This document shows positions 15,278 to 24,828 of a stretch of 35,995 nucleotides of DNA, in pieces. Numbering within the stretch: position 1 is the stretch's first letter; each line of letters starts with the position of its first letter. The notes under the pieces are model-generated. The model was not told the origin of the DNA. It saw only the letters and a list, made by a program, of their open reading frames with translations, and ran no database searches. Source of the stretch: a virus. Position numbers and translations under genes: made by a program. The stretch covers positions 1 to 35,995 of IMG/VR virus record IMGVR_UViG_3300010883_027110. One strand, given 5' to 3'.

Positions 15278-15709
15278 CTAAACTATTCTTATAGTTATTA
15301 CTTCACTAATTGTACTTAATTTTTGAGTTAAAACAGATATAAAAACATTATACATTCTCGGATCGGCCCCATCTCTCTCTACCGAAACTGAAGTAACTTC
15401 CAATATCTTTTCACCTGATGTTAAAAACTGCTTTTTTAATTGAACTTTTTGCATAGATATTAAGTTAGAAAGAGCTCTCCTGACCGAAGCTTCTAAATCA
15501 GAGTCTATAATGCTTCTGTCTGTAACTCCACCTATTTCAAGAGCCCCAACTCTGCTTCCATAAAACTTATGGAATTTATTCTCTCCAAGGTCCGTAAGGA
15601 GTATTTTTACAATATCTTGCCTTAACTTTGTATTATTATTAACTAACTTCATGGATCCATCAGCATCTATGCCCAAATCACCATTTCTAATTCTTAAATC
15701 AAAAGACAT
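15278..15709 (-). CDS. Baseplate wedge protein, gp25 / gpW-like
   Basis: A 143-residue protein, the usual length for this family. It opens with FDLRIRNGDLGIDADGSM, then KLRQDIVKILLTDLGENKF and YGSRVGALEIGG; the helical 'DI-x-x-x-L-x-x-x-x-GE' and the G-S-R-V-G turn are the family signature. These proteins form the inner wedge and contact the sheath initiator ring. AGGA lies seven bases before ATG 15709. Its TAG stop overlaps the ribosome-binding site of the J-like gene. A terminator-like hairpin sits in the 100 nt upstream, so this gene may open a new transcription unit. Confidence 0.85.
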   Translation of the reverse strand: MSFDLRIRNGDLGIDADGSMKLVNNNTKLRQDIVKILLTDLGENKFHKFYGSRVGALEIGGVTDRSIIDSDLEASVRRALSNLISMQKVQLKKQFLTSGEKILEVTSVSVERDGADPRMYNVFISVLTQKLSTISEVITIRIV

Positions 15710-15750
15710 TTCTATATCCTATTTGCTTAAACAAGCATCATGTTTATCAT

Positions 15751-15791
15751 ATAAAATAATAGAAAAGAACAAGACAGCTAGTTGTCTGTTC
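15751..15791 (-). terminator. Probable rho-independent terminator after the 585-aa gene
   Basis: On the minus strand GAACAGACA and TGTCTTGTTC can pair (nine pairs with one bulged base) around a six-base loop at 15767-15791. A T-rich tail, TTTTCTATTATTTT, follows. It lies 19 bases past the TAG of the 585-aa gene, in the only 100-nt gap of the middle part. The stem is not GC-rich, so read-through is likely. Confidence 0.6.
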
Positions 15792-15809
15792 TATATGTGC
15801 CACTACCCA

Positions 15810-17567
15810 CTATAGCTCTTGTGAAAGATAATTTAAAAATAAAAAATAAGAGTCTCTAATTTGCTCAGAAAGTGCATTTAAAGACTCCCTCATATCTTGC
15901 TTTTCAGCATTTCCATCATTTTCTGATATATAACTCATCTCTATATTCATAAAATTTTCGTATTGCTCATTGGTTAAAAGACCAAGTAAGGCCTCCTCAT
16001 CTAAAGTAAATAATGCTAAAGTAAATACCGCGATATCTATAGGCCCAACTCCAGTAGTCATCCCGATTGTGGTATTTGCATCACTCACCGCCCTTTGAGT
16101 AGCGGGTATTTCATCGCAGCGATCTTCTGTTATTTCATCAATCCTATTGTCTATTCCAGTTGATATAGACCTTATTATCGACATAAGCGGAGACATAAGA
16201 TGCCCATCTCTTAGTCCGGAATTTCTTTGGGTTTCCGACTGAAGGTCCAAAGAGGCCGAGTTCTCTCCTCCAAAAAATAAAAGTAGAGCATCTTCAATTG
16301 TTTTGGCCTGAAATAAAAGAGACAGCTCCGGCCTCTGCAGGATACTCCGATCATTCTCCGCTGCCGCGCAAGAATCATCTGCGCCCGGGGTATTATTCTC
16401 AGATGGAGTATCTGGGTTAAGCTCCCTATCTCGCTCAATATGCATTAGGCCTTCGGCCTGACTCTCCATAATGTGATGAATTTTTTCTGAAATATCATCA
16501 GCCATAATTTGAAGCATTATGTCTAATCTTGTTATAATTAAACTCTCAATTATTCCCCATTCGTTTACTACATCACTATACCTTACTTTATTTTCATCGT
16601 CATCATCTCCAAGCCCAAAGTCAATTGTTTTGTTTTCTTTCAAAGATTCGGCCGGACTTGACCACTGAGTTCCCGTCGCCCTATCAAGTCTAATTCTTAT
16701 AACAGATTCTAAAAACGACTGTTTTGTTCTTTGCTGATTGACCGTTCTGCCCATGGTTGTTGAAAATGGCTTTGCAACTATTTTGCCTGGCTCGTTAATG
16801 CATTTAGAGATTCTAGCATCCTGTATTGGCGGTATTAATAAGTATGAAAATTTAAAAAAACCACTTGGCTGGTCAATATCAAGAAGGCTTGCTGTATATA
16901 GAGCTACACCCCCTGCTGCGGCCTCAATTGCCGCAGACGCATCTCCCCCTAGGCTATCAAGCTGCTCTTCGGCGGATTGCACACCGCTCCCCTCATCATC
17001 CAAAGCTGCATCAAGTTCTTCCTGTGTTAATGGCGTAACCTTTACTCCAGAAAACGAAAAGGAATTACTGCTTACTGCAACCTCTCTTGTGCCAAATGGC
17101 TTGCTTCTTTCGTCCAATATCCTGGTTTCCACTGCATATAAAGTTGTCGTCTCTGATTGCTCCAACTCCCCAGTTGTATGATCCAATATCGAGAGCTCTC
17201 CACTTTGCAACTCTTCAGCGTCCGACATAGGCATGCCAAGCATTCTCATAAATGCATTTTCATTAGACTCTTTTGGAGCCTGGGAATTTGATATATTTCC
17301 AGAAAAAATCTCAGAAGCTACTCCCATATTTCCAAGAAGCGCCTCTGCTGCACCAAGCGCCGCAACATTAGAGCTGAAAAGATCCGCAGGAAGGTACGAG
17401 GACCTAATCCTCTGTATACTCGTAGGAATGGAGCTAAATATTTTAGACGGGTCTCCGGCTTGATCAAATAGCATTCCAAACAGCTCTCTGTCGAAGTTTG
17501 TGCCAAATGAGTCTTCTATTATAATGTAAATATCTTCTATTATCTTCGAAACAAGGTTGCTACTCAT
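15810..17567 (-). CDS. Virion-associated protein of unknown function (585 aa)
   Basis: I do not recognise this protein. ATG 17567 has GGAG eight bases upstream, and the gene follows the 2405-aa gene after two bases. It is acidic, with an Ala/Glu-rich middle (AAIEAAAGGVALYTASLLD, residues about 213-231) and an Asp run DDDDEN near 322. Its best-ordered part reads FFKFSYLLIPPIQDARISK, then a Gln/Arg-rich stretch (NQQRTKQSFLESVIRIRLD). The helical C-terminus holds several Glu/Gln-rich segments. No signal peptide, membrane segment or catalytic motif is visible. Position between spike/hub genes and gp25 argues for a structural or assembly role in the baseplate. Confidence 0.6.
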   Translation of the reverse strand: MSSNLVSKIIEDIYIIIEDSFGTNFDRELFGMLFDQAGDPSKIFSSIPTSIQRIRSSYLPADLFSSNVAALGAAEALLGNMGVASEIFSGNISNSQAPKESNENAFMRMLGMPMSDAEELQSGELSILDHTTGELEQSETTTLYAVETRILDERSKPFGTREVAVSSNSFSFSGVKVTPLTQEELDAALDDEGSGVQSAEEQLDSLGGDASAAIEAAAGGVALYTASLLDIDQPSGFFKFSYLLIPPIQDARISKCINEPGKIVAKPFSTTMGRTVNQQRTKQSFLESVIRIRLDRATGTQWSSPAESLKENKTIDFGLGDDDDENKVRYSDVVNEWGIIESLIITRLDIMLQIMADDISEKIHHIMESQAEGLMHIERDRELNPDTPSENNTPGADDSCAAAENDRSILQRPELSLLFQAKTIEDALLLFFGGENSASLDLQSETQRNSGLRDGHLMSPLMSIIRSISTGIDNRIDEITEDRCDEIPATQRAVSDANTTIGMTTGVGPIDIAVFTLALFTLDEEALLGLLTNEQYENFMNIEMSYISENDGNAEKQDMRESLNALSEQIRDSYFLFLNYLSQEL

Positions 17568-17569
17568 AA

Positions 17570-20500
17570 TTAATTCTCCAGCTTAGTTCCAAAGGTCTGT
17601 GGATTAGACTTGGCAAGGAGAGCATCATCATCCTCCTTGCTTGACATGTCCGAAAGGAGCATCTCATCTCCCTTTCCGGTATCGACAAAGAACACACTCA
17701 GAACCCTATCTACCCTAGACAAGCCTCCGAGCGGTGTCTCGACCTCTGACATTATATCTGCGTCTACACCATCTTCTATGCAATCAACTGCGGATTCTGC
17801 AGATGAGAGTTCTTCCACTATATCTTCAAATCCAGAGAACGCTAACGCCTGAATTGTCTTTCCACAAACAGATGCCTTTATCTTTATCTCACCAATTGCG
17901 TCTGAAGTTATTCTAGCGTAAACGCTATTCCCTTTGGCAAGATATCTTGCAACCGTTCCACCATCATCTTCTTCATAATCTATGAACCTAGCAGAGCCTG
18001 TTCCGTCTGATAATATTTCCATCTCAACCTTTTCTTCGAATTTCAAACCTGGCGCTACATTCCCATAACACTCTCTTGGTGTTAATTCGATAGTTGCAAA
18101 CTCTCCTATTTCTATGATCGCACTGTCACCGTCCCCAGAGGCGTACTCTCTTGCTCCAATATATCTTGGGCCATATTCTTCTGGCGCATCACCAACAACT
18201 CCTGGCCCAGCTATTATTTCTGCCGGAGTTATCATCGTTGAGAACCCAGCAACAGGGGTTATGTCTTCATCCTCAAGAACCTTAAATGATGTTGATAGCT
18301 CATTAACAACAAAAACACAAGTTTTGTTCGCTATATCCTCTATGCACAATTGAAGCTCCTCTCCTGCAGCAACAATGTCCCCTATAGGTATTAGATCGGG
18401 AAGCAATTTGGTTTCCGGATAGGCCGCAATGGAGGCCCTAACCTTCGAAGTAGCGGCCTTGATTGTTATAGGATACTTCTCTACACAGTCCCTAGCTTCC
18501 TCAATCAGTTTTGTTACAGCAGATGTATCTTCTTCGGAAGGTATAGCTGACTGATTAATCGTAGCATTTGTGCACATCTGCTGAATCTCTTCCTCCGCCT
18601 GTCTTACGTCTACAAAATATAGCTTTGGAAAATCTAATAGAGGAATATTATCAATGGCCTTTCCTGGAATGACCGAAATCCCATCGCCATCAACAACCTT
18701 TATGAAGTCCTCAACAACCTTCTCTGTTACAAGCGCGATATGAGCGTTGTTATTAAGATTTGGTTTTTTTGGAATTCCACCTTCATCTGCTGGCCAGCCT
18801 TCTGCAGTGACTAATGGCTTGAAATAAGAATTTCCGTCATCGCATACTTTGAATTGTGCTGAAGATAAGTCACTGATTATCTCATCCGGAGAGCTGCCGC
18901 CGTCAAACAATGCTGCAAGCCCAGAGGCTGTCGCACCCGTCCAGAAGCCACCTCTCTTCTCTTTGTGTGTAAACAAGTATTCAAGACCAACTTCGTTAAC
19001 CATTACGATGCTCTCTCTTGATGTAGCATGTTTTGGAGCAGCAGGATGATTTTGCATGACAGCTTTTATCTCAAGAATGACATTATTTTGTTCAGTATCA
19101 GGGTCTTCTCCGAATACAATGCCGTCTTCTTTTATATAATAAAGATTAAACTGATCATCCATTATAGCCATTCTAGGAATGCCATCAAAAGTTTTGTACT
19201 CCGTTCTGGTTTCTATAAGATCCAACTCTCCCGTGTCTGGGTTTACTTCATATATTGGAAAATCTATAGGAAGTATTAGCGGCTTAACGGATGCGGTATC
19301 TCCATTGAAATCCAGGAAGTCATCGTGACCATCTATAGGACTAACAAACTTCCCCTTGCCCGAGGATCTAATGCTTATATCATCTCCACTTTTATTAAGA
19401 AGTGTTATTGGAGAATCTAATGTCTGATCCGGATCAAAAGCTTTTCTGAAAAACCACCAGTCAATATTCGTTCTTCCCTTTTGATTGAACTTAAATGTTA
19501 CAGCTGCAGGATTTGACTTTTTCCATGACCCACCCTTCTTTGACTTAGAATACGAAACCTCGAAGGTTCCGTGGTTCTTCTTCCCTAGCTTGGCAGAATC
19601 AGAACCTGGATCGTTATATACAGAGTTGATTCTCAAGGTATCTTCCTCTTCATCTCCGGAGCCAATCTTCACCATGTCCAAAGCATCTATAAATAGTCCA
19701 ACATCGCTTAGAAGATCACCCTCCTCTCTTTCGTATAGGTCATCTGCCTCAACAACATCGTCTTCAGAGAAATCTTTCCTTATTAGTGTCGTTCCCAAGT
19801 TATCCTTAACGTCTATAAGGTCCGTACCACCACTATCTGCATCCGGATATGGCTCATTATCAACCTTTATAAACGCTAACGGCTCAACGCTTATAGATTG
19901 TGCAACAGGAAGCGCGATATCAGGAGTTATGCTTCCCCCTGGGGCCAGCTTTCCTCCTAAAATTCCGGCCAATATTGTTCCATCGACTCCGCATTCCGCA
20001 TCTCCAGTTCCAGGCGTTATTTCGCATGGGAATCTAAAGAACATTTGAAGCAGCTGAAGAAATATTGCCAAAATTGTTATAATAGGCTCAAGAACCTGGA
20101 GATCAGCTTCAACTGAAAATAGATACTCGGACAAAACCTCTTCTAGCGCTTTTATTGCCGGCCAGTTTTTGTACTTTATGGCCCTATCAATTGCTTTTAT
20201 AATCTCGTTTATTGCAGTTATAATTCCAAGTATTTTTTGGATAAGACACTCAAGAAGGTCCAGTAAGTGCAGGAGTAGTCTTAAGAACATTACCGGCACG
20301 GATAGCTGTGGTAATAATAATATCAAATCAAATAAACACTGAAAAAGCCTTATTATTGCTTTTGCCAGCTTAAATGGATTTAATAGCGCACATATAACAT
20401 CTATAATACAGAAGATAACCTGAATCGGGATTAGAAGAACCTGAAAACCTCTGAGGTGTGCTTGAAGCTCTGCTGTCAAATGGAAGGATATGTCACAAAA

Positions 20501-23500
20501 GCTTTGTATGATCTCTTTCAAGGCGGCGACTTTATCCATCAAGACATTTATAAACTGCAGTGGACCCTCCAGCAGTTTGTTCAGAAGTTCTTCTATATCT
20601 GCCAACTTATCCTTAAGAGGCCCGAGTATAAGATCTTCAAATATTTGCTCCAGATCTAGTGTGAACCCGTCACCCAAGAGGGCCCTAACTCTATTTCTCT
20701 CTGCATTTGAATTTGATGCAGCAAGTGTCAAACAATCATCTACATTGATAAATGCTAGAGCCTTTGGAACCACTATCTTCGCCTTAAGGACACCATTTTC
20801 CATCCTTCTGGATATGACACGACATCTTATATCGTTTATTGTTATTGAAGCATATCTTCTCGCTCCCTTAACATACACTATAAGCCTTTCTTTCGCTTCA
20901 AACGTTAGGTTTTCAAAATCACCAGCCTCAAAGACCTCATTGTTGTTTTTTCTAACGACTTTGATTATTTCAGGTATGTTGTACTCTATTGCTGCATAGT
21001 TTGATACCTGTGCTTTTAAAAATAATTTTGCTGTTGCCGATTCTGTACTGTCTAAAGAATATGCGGATCTTGGTATCTCTACTCCAGAATCCAACTTAAC
21101 AGTTGATGGCACCAACAGGTCTTTAGCTCTAGCAATTCTGGAGATATCTGAAGTTGTTACACCCTTCATTAAGGTTGAGTATGATAACTTAGACCCAACC
21201 CTGGAATCCTCTACACTATCTGAAGATTTTGCAATCATCATCTTAAAGTCAAAGTTAGTTGGAGTTATAGAAACTGGAATCTGTAGTACATAATCTGAGT
21301 TAGCCATAGGCCCATCAGATGCAGATTCGCTAGTTATCATCAACCCATTTCCCTCCCCAAATAGAAGCGAGCCATGTCCAAGTGCTGCCCCATCAGCAAT
21401 TGTAAACGGAGCCTCTCCTACAAACGCCGCTTTTTCATCCGTGGAGTCTCCAGTAACTATCTCACTCACCCAAGCAGATGATAGGATTAGGGAATCCGTC
21501 TTGGGATCTATGGTATAAAGATCGCTAGGAATATCTGTGGTCGTAAGTCCTATATACAACTTATCAGATGTCATAGTGACTTTGAATTTTTTATATTTTG
21601 ACTCAACAGTTATTGACATATACCCATCTGTAGACGATGATAGATTTCTAAATCCAGCTACCAGCTTGCCAGATTCCTGTTCTGAAGAAAGCGCTCTGAT
21701 TTTGCCAATTCTTTTTTTATTTATCTTTTGAGTTCCGAATTTAAATTTATGCTTAGCTTTAAAATCATGACCATTAAAGACTATTACGGCCCTCTGTATC
21801 TTCGATATAGCAGAATGTTTTGTGCTTTCAACAATTTGACCAGTAGCCGCCTGATCAAACCCATAGTTAGATAACATGCCCCTCAGCGTATTTGACACTG
21901 AAGACGAAGATGTTCTTACTATTTTGCTCTCACTTTCATTGTTTGGACCGGATTTGTCACCAAGAACCATATTTGTTATTATTGGAGGCCCTACAAAGGG
22001 GGGCATTTTTTTATCAGAGTCCGCCCTCTCGGTTATTTTAAAATAAGCATAAGAGCCATTATCCTTGTATGATTCAGACGTAGCCCACGTATCTGAAGAA
22101 CCTGGGCTTGCAATCTCGTCTATTGCCTTATTGACTACAAAAACATAGGCCGATTCTGCGCTTATTACGCTATTCCAATTATACTTTGCATATTTAGTGC
22201 CAGGTAGCATTAATTGGGCCTTCCTATTTGAAAGCCTTATAAAGTCGGCACCCTCGTCTAAAACATATTTCAGTGTTTTTGGTATATATAATGTTAGCCC
22301 ATCTTCAGTTTTTGTAACAACGGTCACAATATCTGATTCCGCAGAAAAATGCTTTGCGCTATCTTCATCTGTAAATGCCAAATAACAATGCACTTTTGAG
22401 TTCTTCTTAAATACTCCGCCCTTATACTTTAGCTTCAGCTTACTACTCTGTCCGTCCATGGGAATGGGAATACCAGATGCCTCATTAACCCCGGTTTCGT
22501 CATTCTTCTTGCTTATTCCGGCTAATTTCAAATTCTTTGACTCTTTGAAGAATGAAAGATAGCTCTTTCCCGGCTCAGGCGGCAGGTCCGATTTCTCAGT
22601 TCCTGGCTCTGCAATGTATACTCTTATGGCCGCGCTTTCTGCTCCATATTTATTAACCGCCCTAACAAAGTATGCTCCCGACTCAAGACCTAATGTTGTT
22701 AATGGCAAGTCTATCTGAGCAGTAACCGCTCCAGATGTTTTGGCAAACCAGCCCTGGTCTTGCAAGACACCAGGGATATTTTCCCTAACCTCAAGCACCT
22801 CGGTCATGTCTTCGTTATAAAATTTAAAGGAAAAGATACCGTCTAAGTCATTTGTGCTTGACTTAAACCTAAACTGAGGCTGTCCGTCTGAAGAAACAAC
22901 AGGCCCTCCATAATATCCATTTGGGCTCATTGAATCAAGATCCGGGCTCTTGACCGTTAGCGCTATATTTGGACCAGGAACTCTTACCATTTGCCCAATG
23001 TTGTCAATAATATACATCGAAAACATATACTCTGAAGTCCCGACATCATCTCCGGGGTAATATATATCTGCAAACTTATCTTTACTAAATGTCGCTATAG
23101 CAGTTTCAGAATCCTCTTCATATGTTATGTCACCCTCTATCCAGAATGGCTCTGCAGGGACTTGTGGCTCAGACACGTCTAAAAGGCTTGGCCTTGCAGA
23201 GGCTAGCAACTCTCTAGCCCCATAGACTTTTGGATTTGAGAACTTATCATTATTCCTTGCAAATCCGGACGAGGCTTGAATATCCCTATTTGAAATTAAC
23301 AAATCCGGCCTTCCCATTTCCCCTGCCATATCCATTATTGTTCCAGATAGCTGAGATGAGACAGATAGCGGAAAGCCCAGGTCTGTAACCTCTATATTAT
23401 ATTTATCACCAATTGCCAAAGTATTCCATGCTGTAATTTCGGTTACATCCGATGTATCACGTGGCTTAAATATGTTAAATATATTATCCGGTAACGCGGA

Positions 23501-24787
23501 AAGCTCTCCTATTTTTCCAGCAATATCCTCTGTATGGTCTGCGGAAAACACCCCCTTTCCGTCACCGCCCGATTCCCAAATTCCAGATTCCATCGGCTTA
23601 GTCAGTAATGGTGCTGAGAATATCTCTACCATACTATCCTGTGTCTTTCTAAACCCAGCAATCCTGCCCAGAGAGGAAGTTGCCATTACAGATAGGTAAA
23701 CCTTCGAGCCAGAGTTGTTTGAAAACTGCCCAGACAGCTCAATGTTTAAATCAGGAGAATCAGATTCTGTTGGCAGGTCATAACCAACCTCTATAAGCTC
23801 CAATGCTGGGGGAGGCATGTACTCTATGGAGGTTCTTCTAGCCCCATCGTCAGTTATCATCTCTATAAGAAGAATTGGGGGCTCGTCCTCTGAGAATATA
23901 TCAGAAGTAAAGCCAGAAGAGTCTCTTCCGGTTAGATCCGGCATCTTTATATATATGGTATCGTTTCCGGCGCTATCTCTAAACACCGTAAAGTACCCAC
24001 CCAGATCTGGGTTGAAGCTGTCATTTATAATCTGCTCTTCTGACATATTATATATTGGCAAGAACTCAAGAAGACAGCCTTTGATCATCTCATCATTTAT
24101 CTTTGAAGAATCAAGGGCTCCATCTGTTCCGAAGAAGTCCCCTATTTCTCCGAACGTCTTTCCAGTCACTCCGTAGAAGTCTTTAAACTTATCCTTTAGC
24201 ATGCTAGATATCTTCCCAAAGACATCTAGTGGAATATATGTTAACTCTGCAAATCTGTTTATTTCATGATTAATTCCAGGATGAGTTCCATCTTCTGGAG
24301 TTATAGTATCTATATCTCCATAATAAGTAGAAATATATACCCTAGGTATTTCGCGGAAAGTTGCATTAACGTTTGAATTTGTAAGTCCTTTTTTTGATAT
24401 ATTAAATAGTGACTTATTTATTTTATTTCTTACAGAAACCAAATTTGATAAGTTTGCGCTATCTCCGACCTCATTTACAACCCCCTCAATAGATGAAAAC
24501 TCTGCTTTTACTTCATCTATTTGCGGCGCCCACTTATCATCGTCTATGCTACCGTCCGTTCCTCCGTATCTTACAATTTGTATATTTTGACCACCTGTTC
24601 CAATTTTAACAATAGCGCCGCCAACCAGGGGAAGCTTTCCGGCGCTAACAGCAGCCTTTGGGAATAGGATTCCAGAATCTGGAGATGCAGTTATATCTTG
24701 AGTAGTAACTGCCTCGAAGCAGCTAACTCTAATTGAGCTAGCCGCGTCTTCCGAAATCTTCATTGGCACTGCGCCTACTAAAATCAT
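17570..24787 (-). CDS. Giant virion structural protein with membrane-like helical block (2405 aa)
   Basis: ATG 24787 is chosen over the Met eight codons in because GAGGTT lies eight bases upstream. No overall family is recognised. Residues 1-1340 are beta-rich, with FN3/Ig-like stretches (for example FSFKFYNEDMTEVLEV to GAYFVRAVNKYGAESAAI, about 640-730). Residues about 1370-1590 are almost all helix-forming and hydrophobic, including VIFCIIDVICALLNPF, LFDLILLLPQLSVPV and IITILAIFLQLLQMFF. The C-terminal 800 residues return to beta-rich, acidic sequence with a bacterial Ig-like part (about 2185-2320). Position just after hub and spike suggests a hub-associated or tail-lumen protein, possibly delivered to or inserted in the host envelope. 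That is inference. Confidence 0.7.
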   Translation of the reverse strand: MILVGAVPMKISEDAASSIRVSCFEAVTTQDITASPDSGILFPKAAVSAGKLPLVGGAIVKIGTGGQNIQIVRYGGTDGSIDDDKWAPQIDEVKAEFSSIEGVVNEVGDSANLSNLVSVRNKINKSLFNISKKGLTNSNVNATFREIPRVYISTYYGDIDTITPEDGTHPGINHEINRFAELTYIPLDVFGKISSMLKDKFKDFYGVTGKTFGEIGDFFGTDGALDSSKINDEMIKGCLLEFLPIYNMSEEQIINDSFNPDLGGYFTVFRDSAGNDTIYIKMPDLTGRDSSGFTSDIFSEDEPPILLIEMITDDGARRTSIEYMPPPALELIEVGYDLPTESDSPDLNIELSGQFSNNSGSKVYLSVMATSSLGRIAGFRKTQDSMVEIFSAPLLTKPMESGIWESGGDGKGVFSADHTEDIAGKIGELSALPDNIFNIFKPRDTSDVTEITAWNTLAIGDKYNIEVTDLGFPLSVSSQLSGTIMDMAGEMGRPDLLISNRDIQASSGFARNNDKFSNPKVYGARELLASARPSLLDVSEPQVPAEPFWIEGDITYEEDSETAIATFSKDKFADIYYPGDDVGTSEYMFSMYIIDNIGQMVRVPGPNIALTVKSPDLDSMSPNGYYGGPVVSSDGQPQFRFKSSTNDLDGIFSFKFYNEDMTEVLEVRENIPGVLQDQGWFAKTSGAVTAQIDLPLTTLGLESGAYFVRAVNKYGAESAAIRVYIAEPGTEKSDLPPEPGKSYLSFFKESKNLKLAGISKKNDETGVNEASGIPIPMDGQSSKLKLKYKGGVFKKNSKVHCYLAFTDEDSAKHFSAESDIVTVVTKTEDGLTLYIPKTLKYVLDEGADFIRLSNRKAQLMLPGTKYAKYNWNSVISAESAYVFVVNKAIDEIASPGSSDTWATSESYKDNGSYAYFKITERADSDKKMPPFVGPPIITNMVLGDKSGPNNESESKIVRTSSSSVSNTLRGMLSNYGFDQAATGQIVESTKHSAISKIQRAVIVFNGHDFKAKHKFKFGTQKINKKRIGKIRALSSEQESGKLVAGFRNLSSSTDGYMSITVESKYKKFKVTMTSDKLYIGLTTTDIPSDLYTIDPKTDSLILSSAWVSEIVTGDSTDEKAAFVGEAPFTIADGAALGHGSLLFGEGNGLMITSESASDGPMANSDYVLQIPVSITPTNFDFKMMIAKSSDSVEDSRVGSKLSYSTLMKGVTTSDISRIARAKDLLVPSTVKLDSGVEIPRSAYSLDSTESATAKLFLKAQVSNYAAIEYNIPEIIKVVRKNNNEVFEAGDFENLTFEAKERLIVYVKGARRYASITINDIRCRVISRRMENGVLKAKIVVPKALAFINVDDCLTLAASNSNAERNRVRALLGDGFTLDLEQIFEDLILGPLKDKLADIEELLNKLLEGPLQFINVLMDKVAALKEIIQSFCDISFHLTAELQAHLRGFQVLLIPIQVIFCIIDVICALLNPFKLAKAIIRLFQCLFDLILLLPQLSVPVMFLRLLLHLLDLLECLIQKILGIITAINEIIKAIDRAIKYKNWPAIKALEEVLSEYLFSVEADLQVLEPIITILAIFLQLLQMFFRFPCEITPGTGDAECGVDGTILAGILGGKLAPGGSITPDIALPVAQSISVEPLAFIKVDNEPYPDADSGGTDLIDVKDNLGTTLIRKDFSEDDVVEADDLYEREEGDLLSDVGLFIDALDMVKIGSGDEEEDTLRINSVYNDPGSDSAKLGKKNHGTFEVSYSKSKKGGSWKKSNPAAVTFKFNQKGRTNIDWWFFRKAFDPDQTLDSPITLLNKSGDDISIRSSGKGKFVSPIDGHDDFLDFNGDTASVKPLILPIDFPIYEVNPDTGELDLIETRTEYKTFDGIPRMAIMDDQFNLYYIKEDGIVFGEDPDTEQNNVILEIKAVMQNHPAAPKHATSRESIVMVNEVGLEYLFTHKEKRGGFWTGATASGLAALFDGGSSPDEIISDLSSAQFKVCDDGNSYFKPLVTAEGWPADEGGIPKKPNLNNNAHIALVTEKVVEDFIKVVDGDGISVIPGKAIDNIPLLDFPKLYFVDVRQAEEEIQQMCTNATINQSAIPSEEDTSAVTKLIEEARDCVEKYPITIKAATSKVRASIAAYPETKLLPDLIPIGDIVAAGEELQLCIEDIANKTCVFVVNELSTSFKVLEDEDITPVAGFSTMITPAEIIAGPGVVGDAPEEYGPRYIGAREYASGDGDSAIIEIGEFATIELTPRECYGNVAPGLKFEEKVEMEILSDGTGSARFIDYEEDDGGTVARYLAKGNSVYARITSDAIGEIKIKASVCGKTIQALAFSGFEDIVEELSSAESAVDCIEDGVDADIMSEVETPLGGLSRVDRVLSVFFVDTGKGDEMLLSDMSSKEDDDALLAKSNPQTFGTKLEN
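20020..20680 (-). other. Hydrophobic helical block in the 2405-aa protein
   Basis: Residues about 1370-1590. An amphipathic lead-in (LEQIFEDLILGPLKDKLADI) precedes several hydrophobic helices broken by Pro (LLIPIQ, LLNPF, LLPQLSVPV). Five or six Cys are scattered through it, and it closes with FRFPCEI and a Cys pair. A Gly-rich stretch, ILAGILGGKLAPGG, follows. In most tailed phages such segments sit in the tape measure protein; here the tape measure lacks them. Confidence 0.7.
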
Positions 24788-24828
24788 TTTAGATTAACCT
24801 CATACTGTAACTTTATATTTTTCATAAC

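Noticed and set aside
15735-15766. Sigma70-type promoter before gp25
   Set aside because: TATGAT is present, but the best -35 (TTGTTC) lies 15 bases away inside the hairpin; too weak to list as a feature.
19485-20999. Plus-strand ORFs of 187 and 169 codons
   Set aside because: Antisense shadows of the 2405-aa gene; Ser/Pro-rich translations typical of reverse reading.
24784-24825. 13-codon ORF between the spike gene and the 2405-aa gene
   Set aside because: Too short, no Shine-Dalgarno of its own, and it overlaps the next start; coincidental.
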